Assembly: GCA_001632435.1 (NCBI GenBank)
Contig: KV423959.1
Location: forward strand, 140,183-204,182
Source: Calocera cornea HHB12733
Lineage: Eukaryota > Basidiomycota > Dacrymycetes > Dacrymycetales > Dacrymycetaceae
DNA length: 64,000 nt
Direction: 5' to 3'
Numbering within the stretch: position 1 is the first letter of the stretch; every line of letters begins with the position of its first letter. Made by a program: the position numbers and the translations under genes. The notes under the pieces were generated by a model. The model did no database searches. It saw nothing but the letters and a program-made list of their open reading frames with translations, and was not told the origin of the DNA. Positions 33,205-42,571 of this stretch are shown piece by piece.

Positions 33205-35355
33205 TTACACAGCGAGCTGCACGCCGCCATTGCTCGTGTTGACGATCGCCGCGCCGCGCTTCTTCTTGTCGCCCCAGTATGCGGAGCCCATGAGGATGTT
33301 CGGGTACCGGTGGAAGAGGATGTGGCGCTCTCTGTGCAGGCCCGCGGGGTCGGACACGTTGGGCGTCTCGAGCAGCTCGGTCTTTGCGTTCGTGGTTCGG
33401 GCAATGAACTCGCCCTCGAACGCCGGGTGCAGGCCGACGCCCACGCGCGCGTTCGAGCTCGTCGCCGTCACGCTCAGAGTGCTGTTGACGGGCTGCTCCA
33501 GGACGCCCACCTCAACGGCGTTGTTCGTCGACTTGGCCGTCACGCTGAACACGCCCGTGGTGTTGCTCTTGAGCCACGTGTGCACATCAACGTGCCCGTT
33601 TGTCGTCACGGCGACGAGGTTCGCTTTGCCGTCTCCACGCTTCTGGTGCGGCTCGAAGCCTTCGCCCTGAGCCTTGCCGTGCCCCGCTGCCTTCCTTGCC
33701 TCCTTCCGCGCCTTCCGGCGAGCGCGGCGCTCGCTGCGATCGCCTCCTATCCAGCGGCTCCAGCGGACGTTCTTGTCCTCACGCTCGTGGCAGCCGCCCT
33801 TGAGGACGCTGTGGAAGCCAGGGGGTCCCTGGGGCTCACCATCCAAGGGGCTGAAGAGCGTGACGTTGACTGTGATGGCCGCGTTGGCGGTGGTGGTGAC
33901 GAGCGTGCCATTGATCTCGGGGAACACGCCATTGATCTTGCCGTTCTTGGTTGACAGCACGACGACGTTGCCCGACACGGTCCCAACATCGATCGCCCCG
34001 TTGGTCGTCTTGAGCTGCACCACGTGCGCCTTCAGCGAATCCACATGGATCGCCGCGTTGCTCGCGCCGAGCTGGAACTTGCCGAAGTGGATGCTGGACA
34101 GGTCGTCGACGTCGTGGTGGAAGATACCCATGTGGCTCGTGAACGCGTGGATGTGCGCCTCGGTCGGGAACCAGATGTCGATCTTCGCCTTGGGCACAGG
34201 GTGCATGGGCCGGTGCTCCGCGACAACGGCAACACCGAAGAACGTGCCCTTGTGCAGGAGCTTGCAGACCTTGACGAGCTCGGCGTCGGTGACGCTGACG
34301 TTATACGTGAGGGTGTCGGTCAGGGCTGAGTCGGTGCGCAAGTGGACGCTGCCTGCAACAGGTCCGTGCGAGGCAACCACGAGGCGCTTGAGGGAGGTGG
34401 AAAGGTTGAAGGTGACCGGGTCAGTCCACTCCAGCACATTGTTCTCGAGGTCGACAAGGTCACCAGACGGGATGAAGCCATCCTCGCTCGGGACAAACGG
34501 CACCTGCATCGTCAGAGGGGTGCTCTCGCCTTCGGTGGAAAGGCACTCGACGGTCACGTGGTGCGGGGGATCGTGGGGATCGTAGGGACCGTGCGGAGGG
34601 TGCGGGTGCGGGTCCTCCGGATCTTCCGGGTCGTCCAGACCGAAGGCCTCGGGCTTGTGAGGATGATGAGGCCTATCCGGGCGGTGGGGCCTGTCCGGGT
34701 GATGGGGCGGCTCTGGGTGGTGAGGAGGAGGCGGCATGTCCGGATGGTGAGGCATGTGAGGAGGAGGCGGCATGTGAGGGGGAGGACCAGGGGGCATGTG
34801 GGGGGGACCAGGGGGCATGTGAGGGGGAGGACCAATGGGCATGGCGGGGGGAGGACTAGGGGGCCGGGCGCCCAAGGTGTAGCTACCCTCCGTCAGGCTA
34901 TCCTCATCGATACCCTCTGCCATGGCAAACTTGTAGTCCAACTGCTCTATCGTCAGACCGCGATTACGGGGATGGATGCTCGAACTCACGTAGGCAAAGT
35001 TGTACCTGCCATCGACCCACTCATCCGTGACATCCTCGCTGTCCATCATCCCATCCTCCTCATGACCGTGCCAAAATCCGAACCTGGGAGGGCCATCATA
35101 GCGGTGGTGAACGAAACGCCAGAGGTGGAATGCCGCGAGCGCGCAGAGACCGAACTTGATCGCGCGGCGGATCTTCCTGCGACGATCGGGGACCTGAGCA
35201 GGTTCGTCGCGCTTGGTCTCTTGGTTAGGGTCGACAGGAGTGTAGACGGGGAGGGCGTCCTCGATAGAGGTGGATTGCTTCGGCATGTTGTCCTCGTCGT
35301 TGCTGTGTTCGAGGAGGCCGTGCTTTTCAGAGTGGTGTTGCTCGCCAACGATCAT
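33205..35355 (-). CDS. Membrane-anchored protein with His/Pro repeats and a beta-repeat (DUF4097-like) ectodomain
   Basis: One intronless frame of about 716 aa. The N-terminus is cytosolic and acidic, with a basic RRRKIRRAIK before one transmembrane helix (FGLCALAAFHLWRFVHH), so type II topology is likely. A Pro/His/Met repeat region (HMPPGPPP, HHPDRPHRPD; 34640-34860) follows. The large C-terminal half has repeating beta-strand patterns with Asn-Gly turns: KTTNGAIDVGTVSGN, STKNGKINGVF, TTANAAITVNV, and again TTNGHVDVHTWLKSN, STNNAVEVGVL, SSNARVGVGL. Such ladders resemble DUF4097-type right-handed beta repeats. A Cys pair and a basic ARRKARKEARK insert separate the two beta blocks. Function is unknown; the His-rich part might bind metal. 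Confidence 0.7.
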   Translation of the reverse strand: MIVGEQHHSEKHGLLEHSNDEDNMPKQSTSIEDALPVYTPVDPNQETKRDEPAQVPDRRRKIRRAIKFGLCALAAFHLWRFVHHRYDGPPRFGFWHGHEEDGMMDSEDVTDEWVDGRYNFAYVSSSIHPRNRGLTIEQLDYKFAMAEGIDEDSLTEGSYTLGARPPSPPPAMPIGPPPHMPPGPPHMPPGPPPHMPPPPHMPHHPDMPPPPHHPEPPHHPDRPHRPDRPHHPHKPEAFGLDDPEDPEDPHPHPPHGPYDPHDPPHHVTVECLSTEGESTPLTMQVPFVPSEDGFIPSGDLVDLENNVLEWTDPVTFNLSTSLKRLVVASHGPVAGSVHLRTDSALTDTLTYNVSVTDAELVKVCKLLHKGTFFGVAVVAEHRPMHPVPKAKIDIWFPTEAHIHAFTSHMGIFHHDVDDLSSIHFGKFQLGASNAAIHVDSLKAHVVQLKTTNGAIDVGTVSGNVVVLSTKNGKINGVFPEINGTLVTTTANAAITVNVTLFSPLDGEPQGPPGFHSVLKGGCHEREDKNVRWSRWIGGDRSERRARRKARKEARKAAGHGKAQGEGFEPHQKRGDGKANLVAVTTNGHVDVHTWLKSNTTGVFSVTAKSTNNAVEVGVLEQPVNSTLSVTATSSNARVGVGLHPAFEGEFIARTTNAKTELLETPNVSDPAGLHRERHILFHRYPNILMGSAYWGDKKKRGAAIVNTSNGGVQLAV

Positions 35356-36015
35356 GGTGGAGGGGGACAGACCGGGGGACAGGGAGGGTGTTTGTATGCT
35401 GGTGGGCGTCCTGCGCAAGCACTGCGCCGTTCCTTCCCGCGTGGGGCGTGCTCGAGTAAATGAAGTCCTGGGCCAAGGTTGGGTGCGGGACGGCTGTCAG
35501 CCGCAGCGCTGCGCAACGGGCGCAACTCGACCCGCAGTGTCTGACGCACTTCTCCACCACAAACTCGTCATTCGACGCAGAAACTTCGTAAGTCCCCCGC
35601 CGTCATGTTTATTCTTCCATGCAAAATGTGCATTTCCAAGCTGCCTCTGTAGAAGACAAGTTAACATCCAATTTTAGAAGCGCGGTCCAGATGAGAGGGT
35701 CCACAACATATCATGTGTGGGAGTCAAACTGCGCCGCCGAGGTGGCGCGTCAGCCCGGCGGATGGGGCCGGTAGGATGCCCTCATTTCGGCCGTTCACGG
35801 TTGGATGCTGCCCGTTGAAAACAAGTGTGTAGTGACCGTTTAGTGAATCAACAGTATTGATTCAACGTGTGCAATAATACCACCCAAAGCTCATGCTACG
35901 GACGCGAAGTAGTACGCTTTGGCCCGTGCCAAGGGTCAAAACACTCGACCTGCTCTCAGTGGCAGTGCTTGCATCTTCTTTGCTCCGGTCTTGATGTTTC
36001 GCGGCTCTGAGGCGA
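35356..36015. promoter_or_regulatory. Divergent intergenic region (membrane protein / GPI10)
   Basis: About 660 bp with no supported frame. A direct repeat of GTGATTCAA/TTGATTCAA character and an AT-richer part around 35830-35880 are visible; nothing more can be said. Confidence 0.4.
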
Positions 36016-37903
36016 ATGTCAGCCAGTCTTGCTAAGAGATGCCCATTTCTCCTTTCGCTCGCTGTACGGATATCTCTGGCACTGGCGACATGCACGTTCT
36101 TTCAGCCGGACGAGTACTTCCAATCTCTTGAGCCCGCGCACCATGCGGTATTCGGCTTTGGAGCCTTGACTTGGGAATGGACGATCCGGCCACCGCTCCG
36201 GAGTTTCGCCTATCCGGCTCTGTTCGTGCCGGTCTATTGGCTCTTGAAAGTAACGCACTTGGATACCACCCAACTACTGGTAAGCCGGATTTCCAGCGGG
36301 AGATGACAAGCCTTGATGCGGATGCCCCCCGCAGATTATACTACCCAAATTGCTCCAAGGCGTCATCGCCGCATTCGCGGATTACTATACCTACAAGCTT
36401 GCGGTCCGTCTGTACGGGCCCAGATATGGGAATGCTGCTGTGAGTCGCTCAGCATCGAACAGAATGAGCGCTAACATCCCTGCAGCTCTTTCTGTCCCTC
36501 ACTTCGTTCTTCAACATCCTTTCTCTGACAAGGACGCTATCTAACTCGACCGAAACCAGTCTAGCGGCAGCTGCGCTATACTACTGGCCATCCCTGACTG
36601 CAGATGATCATCTCCGTCATGACGTCAGGTTTGAGGGTCACCGCATCCCGTATTAAGGAGCTTCTCACCAGTTCTTGCCAGATCCCGATTCCGCTTGGCT
36701 CTCTGCTTGGCCGGTCTCGCCGTCGCAATTCGCCCCACTTCGGCTATCATGTGGGCGTGGATGTTCGCACTTACTTGTTTTGACACGATAAGGGGTAGAC
36801 GGTCAACATTCCCGATATTGATCGATACGGCGACCATTGGTTCCGCGGCGGTGGTTCTGGTTATCGGCGTTGACTCATTCTACTATGGAGAACCCACATT
36901 CACGCCGTTCACGTTCCTCCGTCAAAACTTCTTCTCGGCCTCGCCCATTTCCAACTTCTACGGTCAGAACCCTTGGCACTTCTACGCGACCCAAGCGCTT
37001 CCCCTTCTGTTGAACACCGCCTCCCCGTTCGCCGCATACACCGCGTGGATCACGGTGACTCGCAACGGGCAGAGCGAGAGCGCATCTCGGCGCATATGCT
37101 CCTTAGTTGGCTGGACGACCGGCGTGTACAGCCTGGCCGGTCACAAGGAATGGAGGTTCCTGCATCCTTTGTTGCCAGTATTACTGCTTCTAGCGACCAA
37201 ATCAGTGGTCGATGCGCACGGCCGAATCGCCAAGAAGAACCGGCCGCACGGGTCGCCGAACATTTCGTCGAATTCGCTGGGCATCGCGCCGCGCCATCTT
37301 ATTCTCCTTCTGACCTCCTTACCTCTGGGTCTGTACGTCCTCCAGATACACGGTCGGGCACAGATCAGCGTCATGCACCACCTGCGCAGCCTGGACAATA
37401 CCGACCTCCACAGTGTCGGATTCCTAATGCCATGTCATTCGACCCCTTGGCAGTCGTATCTGCACCGGGATGAGCTTGAGATATGGGCGCTAGGATGCGA
37501 GCCTCCAATCGGGCAAGTACCGCTTGGCTTCCTCGGCGACCGACGCTAATGTATTACTATGAATAGTCTTCCGATGGCCGATTTGGCTTCTTATCGGGAC
37601 CAAGCTGATGTTTTCTACGACTCACCGACCCTCTATCTCTCCGAGCGATTTCCAATCCAGGTAGACGCAACGTTTCCGCCGTCGCCTATGCCAGGGTCAC
37701 CGCCGGGCATGCCACTCATACAAAACTGGACCCATACTTGGCCGTCGCACCTCGTGTTTTTCGGTGCACTGATTGAAGATCACTCGATACGAGAAGCTTT
37801 GACCAAAAAGGGATACGGGGAGGTATGGTCCGCTTTCAATGGCTGGGAAGAAGACGCACGACGGCGAAGTGGAGTAAAGGTATGGCAATGGATGGCAAGA
37901 TAG
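36016..37903 (+). CDS. GPI10: GPI mannosyltransferase 3 (PIG-B homolog)
   Basis: ER membrane enzyme that adds the third mannose to the GPI anchor precursor (GT22 family). Five exons (36016-36279, 36335-36439, 36486-36628, 36682-37512, 37567-37903) give about 559 aa with 9-11 hydrophobic helices. Landmarks are the luminal FFQPDEYFQSLEPAH with the catalytic-type DE, LTWEWTIRPPLRS, AIRPTSAIMW, VDSFYYGEPTFTP, FYGQNPWHFY, GHKEWRFLHPLLP, and FLMPCHSTPWQSYLH. The last intron (37513-37566) must start with GCAAGT, a non-canonical but known GC-AG donor; no GT donor keeps the frame. The tail with SYRDQADVFYDSP and NWTHTWPSHLVFFG matches the family end. Broken copies of its 3' half lie downstream. Confidence 0.93.
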
Positions 37904-37934
37904 GGGATTGATAATGTATCGATGTCTGCATTGG

Positions 37935-38190
37935 GTGAGCAATCGGTGGTTCACTTGCACAATCGAAATGCAGAGAAGAATCCAACCCACGAGTTTCAAA
38001 ATATTTCGTCGAATTCGCTGCCTATCATGACAAACTATCCCTCGCTCTCTCCGACGTCTCTTCAGCTGGATCTTCCTGTCCTACAGATAGGACCGAGCGA
38101 AACCGGCTGTACGCCCTTGCAGCCTTGCCAACCTCCGACATATCGGATCACCACGCCTGGCAATCAAATCTTCCCGGGAGCAAGTACCAG
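37935..38190 (+). pseudogene. Decayed copy of GPI10 exon 4 (3' part)
   Basis: An ungapped 79-bp stretch beginning at the ATCGGTGG near 37942 matches the GPI10 exon 4 stretch beginning near 37211 at roughly 65 percent, and weaker likeness continues down to GGGAGCAAGTACC, the counterpart of the GPI10 GC donor. The best block is ATTTCGTCGAATTCGCTG, identical in both. Many differences are G to A or C to T in the copy. No reading frame survives. It begins about 30 bp after the real gene's stop codon. Confidence 0.75.
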
Positions 38191-39930
38191 TTCACGTGCT
38201 TTCGAGCCTGCAATCAGGCGAATATCTCAAGACTTCTCTTTCTTCGAAGAGTCTCTCTGTCCCCCAACATCGTCTCAGCCTTGAAAGGGTACAGACGTCA
38301 TACAGGGTCTGCAAATTTACACGCCCTATTATCCATGAGAACTGAAGCTCGGGCGACCTACTGTCTTGGGCAACAATGGGTTGTATTCCGCCCAATGCTT
38401 TTCCAACAATTCTTTGGGAGAAGCCGCAACTAGTATCTTGGCGTATCGTCCGATTCGCACTGGATCCGAGCGGAACATATCGGCCATGCTCTCGAAATGG
38501 ACCCTGGCTGTCCTACGTGGCTACACATGCTGGACTTGCTTTCCTTCACATGGGCTATCTGGAGTGCAACGGGGTATTAGGCTTTTCCAGCGTTGCATGT
38601 TGTTGGCAGCTAATTTGGTCTGTCCAATTTCCCAGCATCACCGTTGCTGGCGGATTTCGTGCTGTGTAGGGGCTTCTCGAAGCAGGTGGCGCTTTCTACA
38701 CCGCGGAGCCATCGCGGCAACTTGGCGCTCTTCCGGCAATTTCGTACATCTCTCAGCTGTGATTAAGTGGTCCCCTATAGCCCGGCGTGGGGTCACGGGG
38801 CGGCGAACAGATCTACTGCATTGCCATCCATCGGGGCGAAGCGCTCCTGATGGACATACGGAACAATCGCACACCGTCCTCCCGGGGAATGTCCGCCCTG
38901 GCCTTCTTCCGTGATTTTCCCCTGGGTTCGAGTTTTTCCAGTCACTCTTCGACTTGGAGCAGGGCGGGGATTGGCTTGAACCGAGGAACCGCTGACTGGG
39001 TCATCTGATCGCGTAGGCCACCGCTGTACCTTTCGCGAGCAGATATCTCTTGCATGTGCCGGCAAATCGTTGGGCTTTGACTTTCAGATGCTAATGCAAG
39101 GCGGTTCTTCCGCGATAACGCAAGAACTGCTAGCGAAGCGGCATTTTCCTTTGCGCACTGATTACCCCCCGGGGCGGAGACCCTTGGCTTGTCAACCACT
39201 AACGGTCGGCCCTTTAGGTCGTGGCGAATGTTGCATATGGCAGCTCGGCCATGACCCACCGAACGGGTAACGGCCGACCGTGTGCATCAACCGGAACCCG
39301 CACGCTGACGATAACATTGGGGCTTTGTTGGTCCTCGACAATGGCGTGACTTTGACCGTCCCTGATTGACTAGGTTCGAATCCGTGGTTAACGTCATATC
39401 TTCCTGCATAGTGGTCGGACAGTCTAATGAGAGCCAGGGCAGTGAGCCTGACAACTCTAGCCCAACCGTCTTTTCAGATGCTCTATCTTTGCTGTCGGAT
39501 CTCCGCATCTCCAACGGATCCTCGTTTTGCCTACTTTACGTACGCTCTCCTGCTTCAGGCAGTGCATGATTGTCGAGAATTGACGGCATCACGTCCCCTC
39601 GGTCCGTGATTTTTGGAGTAGGTTGTGCGCTTTGACTTCTGGCTACGCTGCTTGCAGCGTTCAAGGACCGATGTGATACCCGCGAGAATGTGAAAATCTC
39701 GGACGAAACCGGGGTCCCTTCGTTAATACTGAGGGTATCCCTCGTCCATGGTCTCGGGGCTGGGGCAGACGAGTTGGGTCAGATTTTCAGACCTAGATTC
39801 ATTTATTACGGCAGGTAGCTTAGCATCGCCGTCAGGACGCGAATGTATCGAATTGTGTAGGCTACTACGGACGTCTCATGTATCGATTCAAGCGGGTTAT
39901 GGTGCCGGTGCCTACATTCTGTGAATGATG
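38191..39930. other. Unassigned DNA separating two GPI10 pseudogene pieces
   Basis: About 1.7 kb. Frames up to 182 aa exist but none looks like a protein and none splices sensibly. A GGTTCGAATCC near 39371 resembles a tRNA B box but no cloverleaf forms. This may be an old insertion that split the duplicated copy; no terminal repeats are clear. Confidence 0.45.
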
Positions 39931-40175
39931 TCCAGGTTGGGAAGCTCAACGATTCCACCGTCGACCATGCCAGAGCAACCACCTGGTATGGCGCTGATAC
40001 AGAACGGGACCCATGTGTTGTCTTCGCACCTGGTTCTGTTCTACGCGCTGATTGGAGATCCAGCGGTGAGAGAATAACCGACAGAGATAGGATACGAGGT
40101 GGAAGTCCCATGTCTATTGGCCAGAGAAGCCGGCACTGCTGTAAGATGAAGTGAAGATGTGGCAATGGATGGGAA
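39931..40175 (+). pseudogene. Decayed copy of GPI10 exon 5 (3' end)
   Basis: Matches GPI10 37650-37898 from TCCAGGT through CCACCGTCG-CATGCCAG, CTGATACAGAACGGGACCCAT, TCGCACCTGGTTCTGTTCTACGCGCTGATTGGAGAT (given here in parts as GCACCTGGTT and GCGCTGATTG), to GTGGCAATGGATGGGAAG. The homologous frame has a TAA at 40075-40077 and later shifts, so it is not functional. It is the continuation of the exon 4 copy at 37935-38190. Confidence 0.8.
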
Positions 40176-40856
40176 GTCGTGCGAGTGGAGAATTAATAGT
40201 GGATGGATGACGATTAGACCTTGCGAGCTGTCCACGAGTGCGTGTTGAATAACTCGGGGTTGTGATAGGCGAGGCTGTCGCAGAAGACGGGGCGACAGAT
40301 GGGATGGTGTTGGGAGGACCGCATGGTGTTGAGGATCGACGACATGAGAAAGTGAGGAGCGGGGATGCGGACCGCAGGCCGGCGGCAAGGCGCACCGCAG
40401 CTGATCCCGCGATCTGGGTTACGTTGCGGGCGGCACAGCCTTCTATCGGGGGCCCATCCGCGTCTAAAGTCCTATCTCCGCCACCGCGTGCGTCCAATGG
40501 GCAGCGCCCTGATGCCAGCCTTTGAACCTTGCCTTCAGGCCCCCAACCTTGAGCGCTCTCTTTGAACGTGCAAAGGCGCGCACTGTCCCCGCTCACAAAG
40601 GATTCTCAACATTCCGCGGCACTCTCGCGCGGTTTGACTCGGCCGACCGACCTCGGGCACGGCGTCATCCACGAACAGCGAACAGGCATCCGATGACAAT
40701 TGCAACTAGCGCGCTGGGATCGTCGTGACGCGTACTCACTCCCGAACGGGCAACTCTTCGACTGTAATAGGGTACGGCAAATCCGAGCGTGCATGGCATG
40801 ACGGGCGGATGACGATGTCATTAGACTCCATCCGACACCCTGGACAACTCTCTGGC
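40176..40856. other. Intergenic region upstream of the TEN1-like gene
   Basis: About 680 bp. No supported coding content. The frame of the TEN1-like gene stays open upstream to 40725, but the first well-placed ATGs are at 40809 and 40857. Confidence 0.4.
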
Positions 40857-41813
40857 ATGCCCCAGATTGACAGCGCCGAGCCGATGCTGCTCTCACGGCT
40901 CACAGGAGAGGCAGCGGGCTTGCATGGCCGCAAGGTGCGCTTCGTAGGATGGTTAGTCTGGACTGAAACTTCTGGAGAATCGCGATCGGGGGAACCCACT
41001 CATGTTTGTCGAAGGTACCTCGCGTGTGATTTGGACACGATCCTCGTCGCACATGCCGGACACGGTGTGCTCGTCGATATCTCGGCGTGCCTTCACACGC
41101 CTGCCGCGGGCGAGCGCGGAGGCAGCAGCGGGCTCGCGTTCCTGAGCGAACGGAAGAGGAAGGTCATGGTCTTTGGCGACGTGGACGTGCAGACTGTGAG
41201 TAAACCCACTTCTTGGCCGTCCTTTGTTGTCGTGAACTGGATTGATGGCGCGGGATCAATCCTATCTATCATCTGTTCCGAGTGGTTTCTTTTCAACGTG
41301 ATTTATTGTGCTGCGCTGTTTATTTTCTCTTTCTACGGTTGTTACGTATGCTGGCGCGGGCAGCGTCGGCCGCCAGCGGAATGCGGTGAAGCGTGGGCGG
41401 CAACCGGCCTGATATGGCTTGACTGTTATTGTTTATGCGGATTACGCGCCTTTTGTCGTGCGCGCGCGCGATCCTGCCCGGGGGTGCTGTGCTGGGCATC
41501 ATCGGTGTGATAGGGGATGGTGGCCAAATGCGTGGCTTGCTTTTGTTGGTTGGCATGCTGACATGCGTTCCCTGCTCTGATTGTCCAGGACGCGCTTGCG
41601 ATACCGGCAGTCAGCGGAGCGTCGGCGAGGGAGGCGGGCGGGGCGGTGGACGGCCGGGTGGTTGTGAGGGCGGTGCTTGTGCGGGAGGTGGACGGGCTGT
41701 CGCTGGAGGAGTGGGAACGGGGGCTTGCTAGTCTGGAAGCTAGGCCGGGTTTCGCTACTGCTGGAGTGGCGCAAGAGGAGGGAGAGGAAGGGACGAGCGA
41801 AGGGATACCGTGA
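40857..41813 (+). CDS. TEN1-like subunit of the CST telomere complex
   Basis: Small OB-fold protein that works with Stn1 and Ctc1/Cdc13 in C-strand fill-in and telomere capping. Three exons (40857-40951, 41015-41195, 41589-41813) give about 166 aa. The order of elements follows human TEN1: a GEAAGLHGRKVRFVGW strand, CDLDTILVAHAGHGVLVDIS, KVMVFGDVD, then RVVVRAVLVREVDGLSLEEW and a closing helix, matching the spacing of LRTFGRL, VTLMAQHG, LYIVLGEL and VVKARVLTCVEGMNLP. The first intron (63 nt) has no stop and could be retained; I splice it because the joined strand reads better. The second intron is 393 nt, exceptional for this region. Low conservation of TEN1 keeps confidence moderate. Confidence 0.65.
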
Positions 41814-42571
41814 CCGGGGCGTGGCTGCGTGATTTGGACGCGAGGAGGGGCAGCGGGGCGGGTGGGGGGGCGCATCCAACCACGTAAGAAGCGAAGGAGA
41901 GGGTCCAGGGAAGAGCAGATAGGCTACGGCGGAGAATGGGGAGGTGCTCCGGTAGATGTGAATCTCGGAGGTGGACGAGTATGGTAAGAAATGAGGGGGT
42001 TATTTCGCAGCTGTTTCTTGCTTTCTCATGCGAGCCTGAGCTCCCGTCCTCGGAGCGGGGGTGTCGGGGGTGTCGGGGGTTGAAAGGGCGTGTGTTGTTG
42101 GTGGCGTTGGTGTGTGGCCCATAGACCACGGCCGGGTAAGGGAATTGGGCGGGCGTGGCAGCAAGGCAGATCACGACCCACCGCCCTCGCTCCATGGCGC
42201 AAAAGGAAGCCACCCGCGACCCCGGCAAGCGGGTGCGGACACGCACGTGGTGATGGGATGCGAGGCCCCCCGTCGACGCGTTGGGATGGGCCATCGCCCC
42301 GGGCGCGTGGGTCCTTGCGAATCAGATCAGGTCACACCAACGAGGGGAGGGAGCCCCTCCCGCTCTCTACACCCAGCTGTATGCGCATACCCACCCCCAC
42401 CCCTTTTGCCCTTTTCGCGCACGCCTCTTACCTCCCTCGCCTTCTCGCCTGTTCGGGCCCGCCGCGCTCCTTCTCTTTCTGCCCTCTTCTAATAAATACC
42501 CCCCTTGTGCCGCATCCCCCTCCTCCATCCCCCCAAGCCCTCACTCATCTCCCCGCTCACCCTCGACCTCA
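41814..42571. promoter_or_regulatory. Upstream region of the HSF-type regulator
   Basis: About 760 bp. The last 200 bp are strongly pyrimidine-rich with CTTCTAATAAATACC near 42488, likely core promoter and leader. The HSF frame remains open back to 42281 but without a better start. No other gene was seen. Confidence 0.4.

Noticed and set aside
39350..39400. tRNA-like B box GGTTCGAATCC
   Set aside because: The flanking bases cannot form a T stem, and there is no A box or acceptor stem at the right distance.
42281..42571. N-terminal extension of the HSF-type protein
   Set aside because: The frame is open but lies in a pyrimidine-rich leader with no sensible start; the ATG at 42572 follows a good context.
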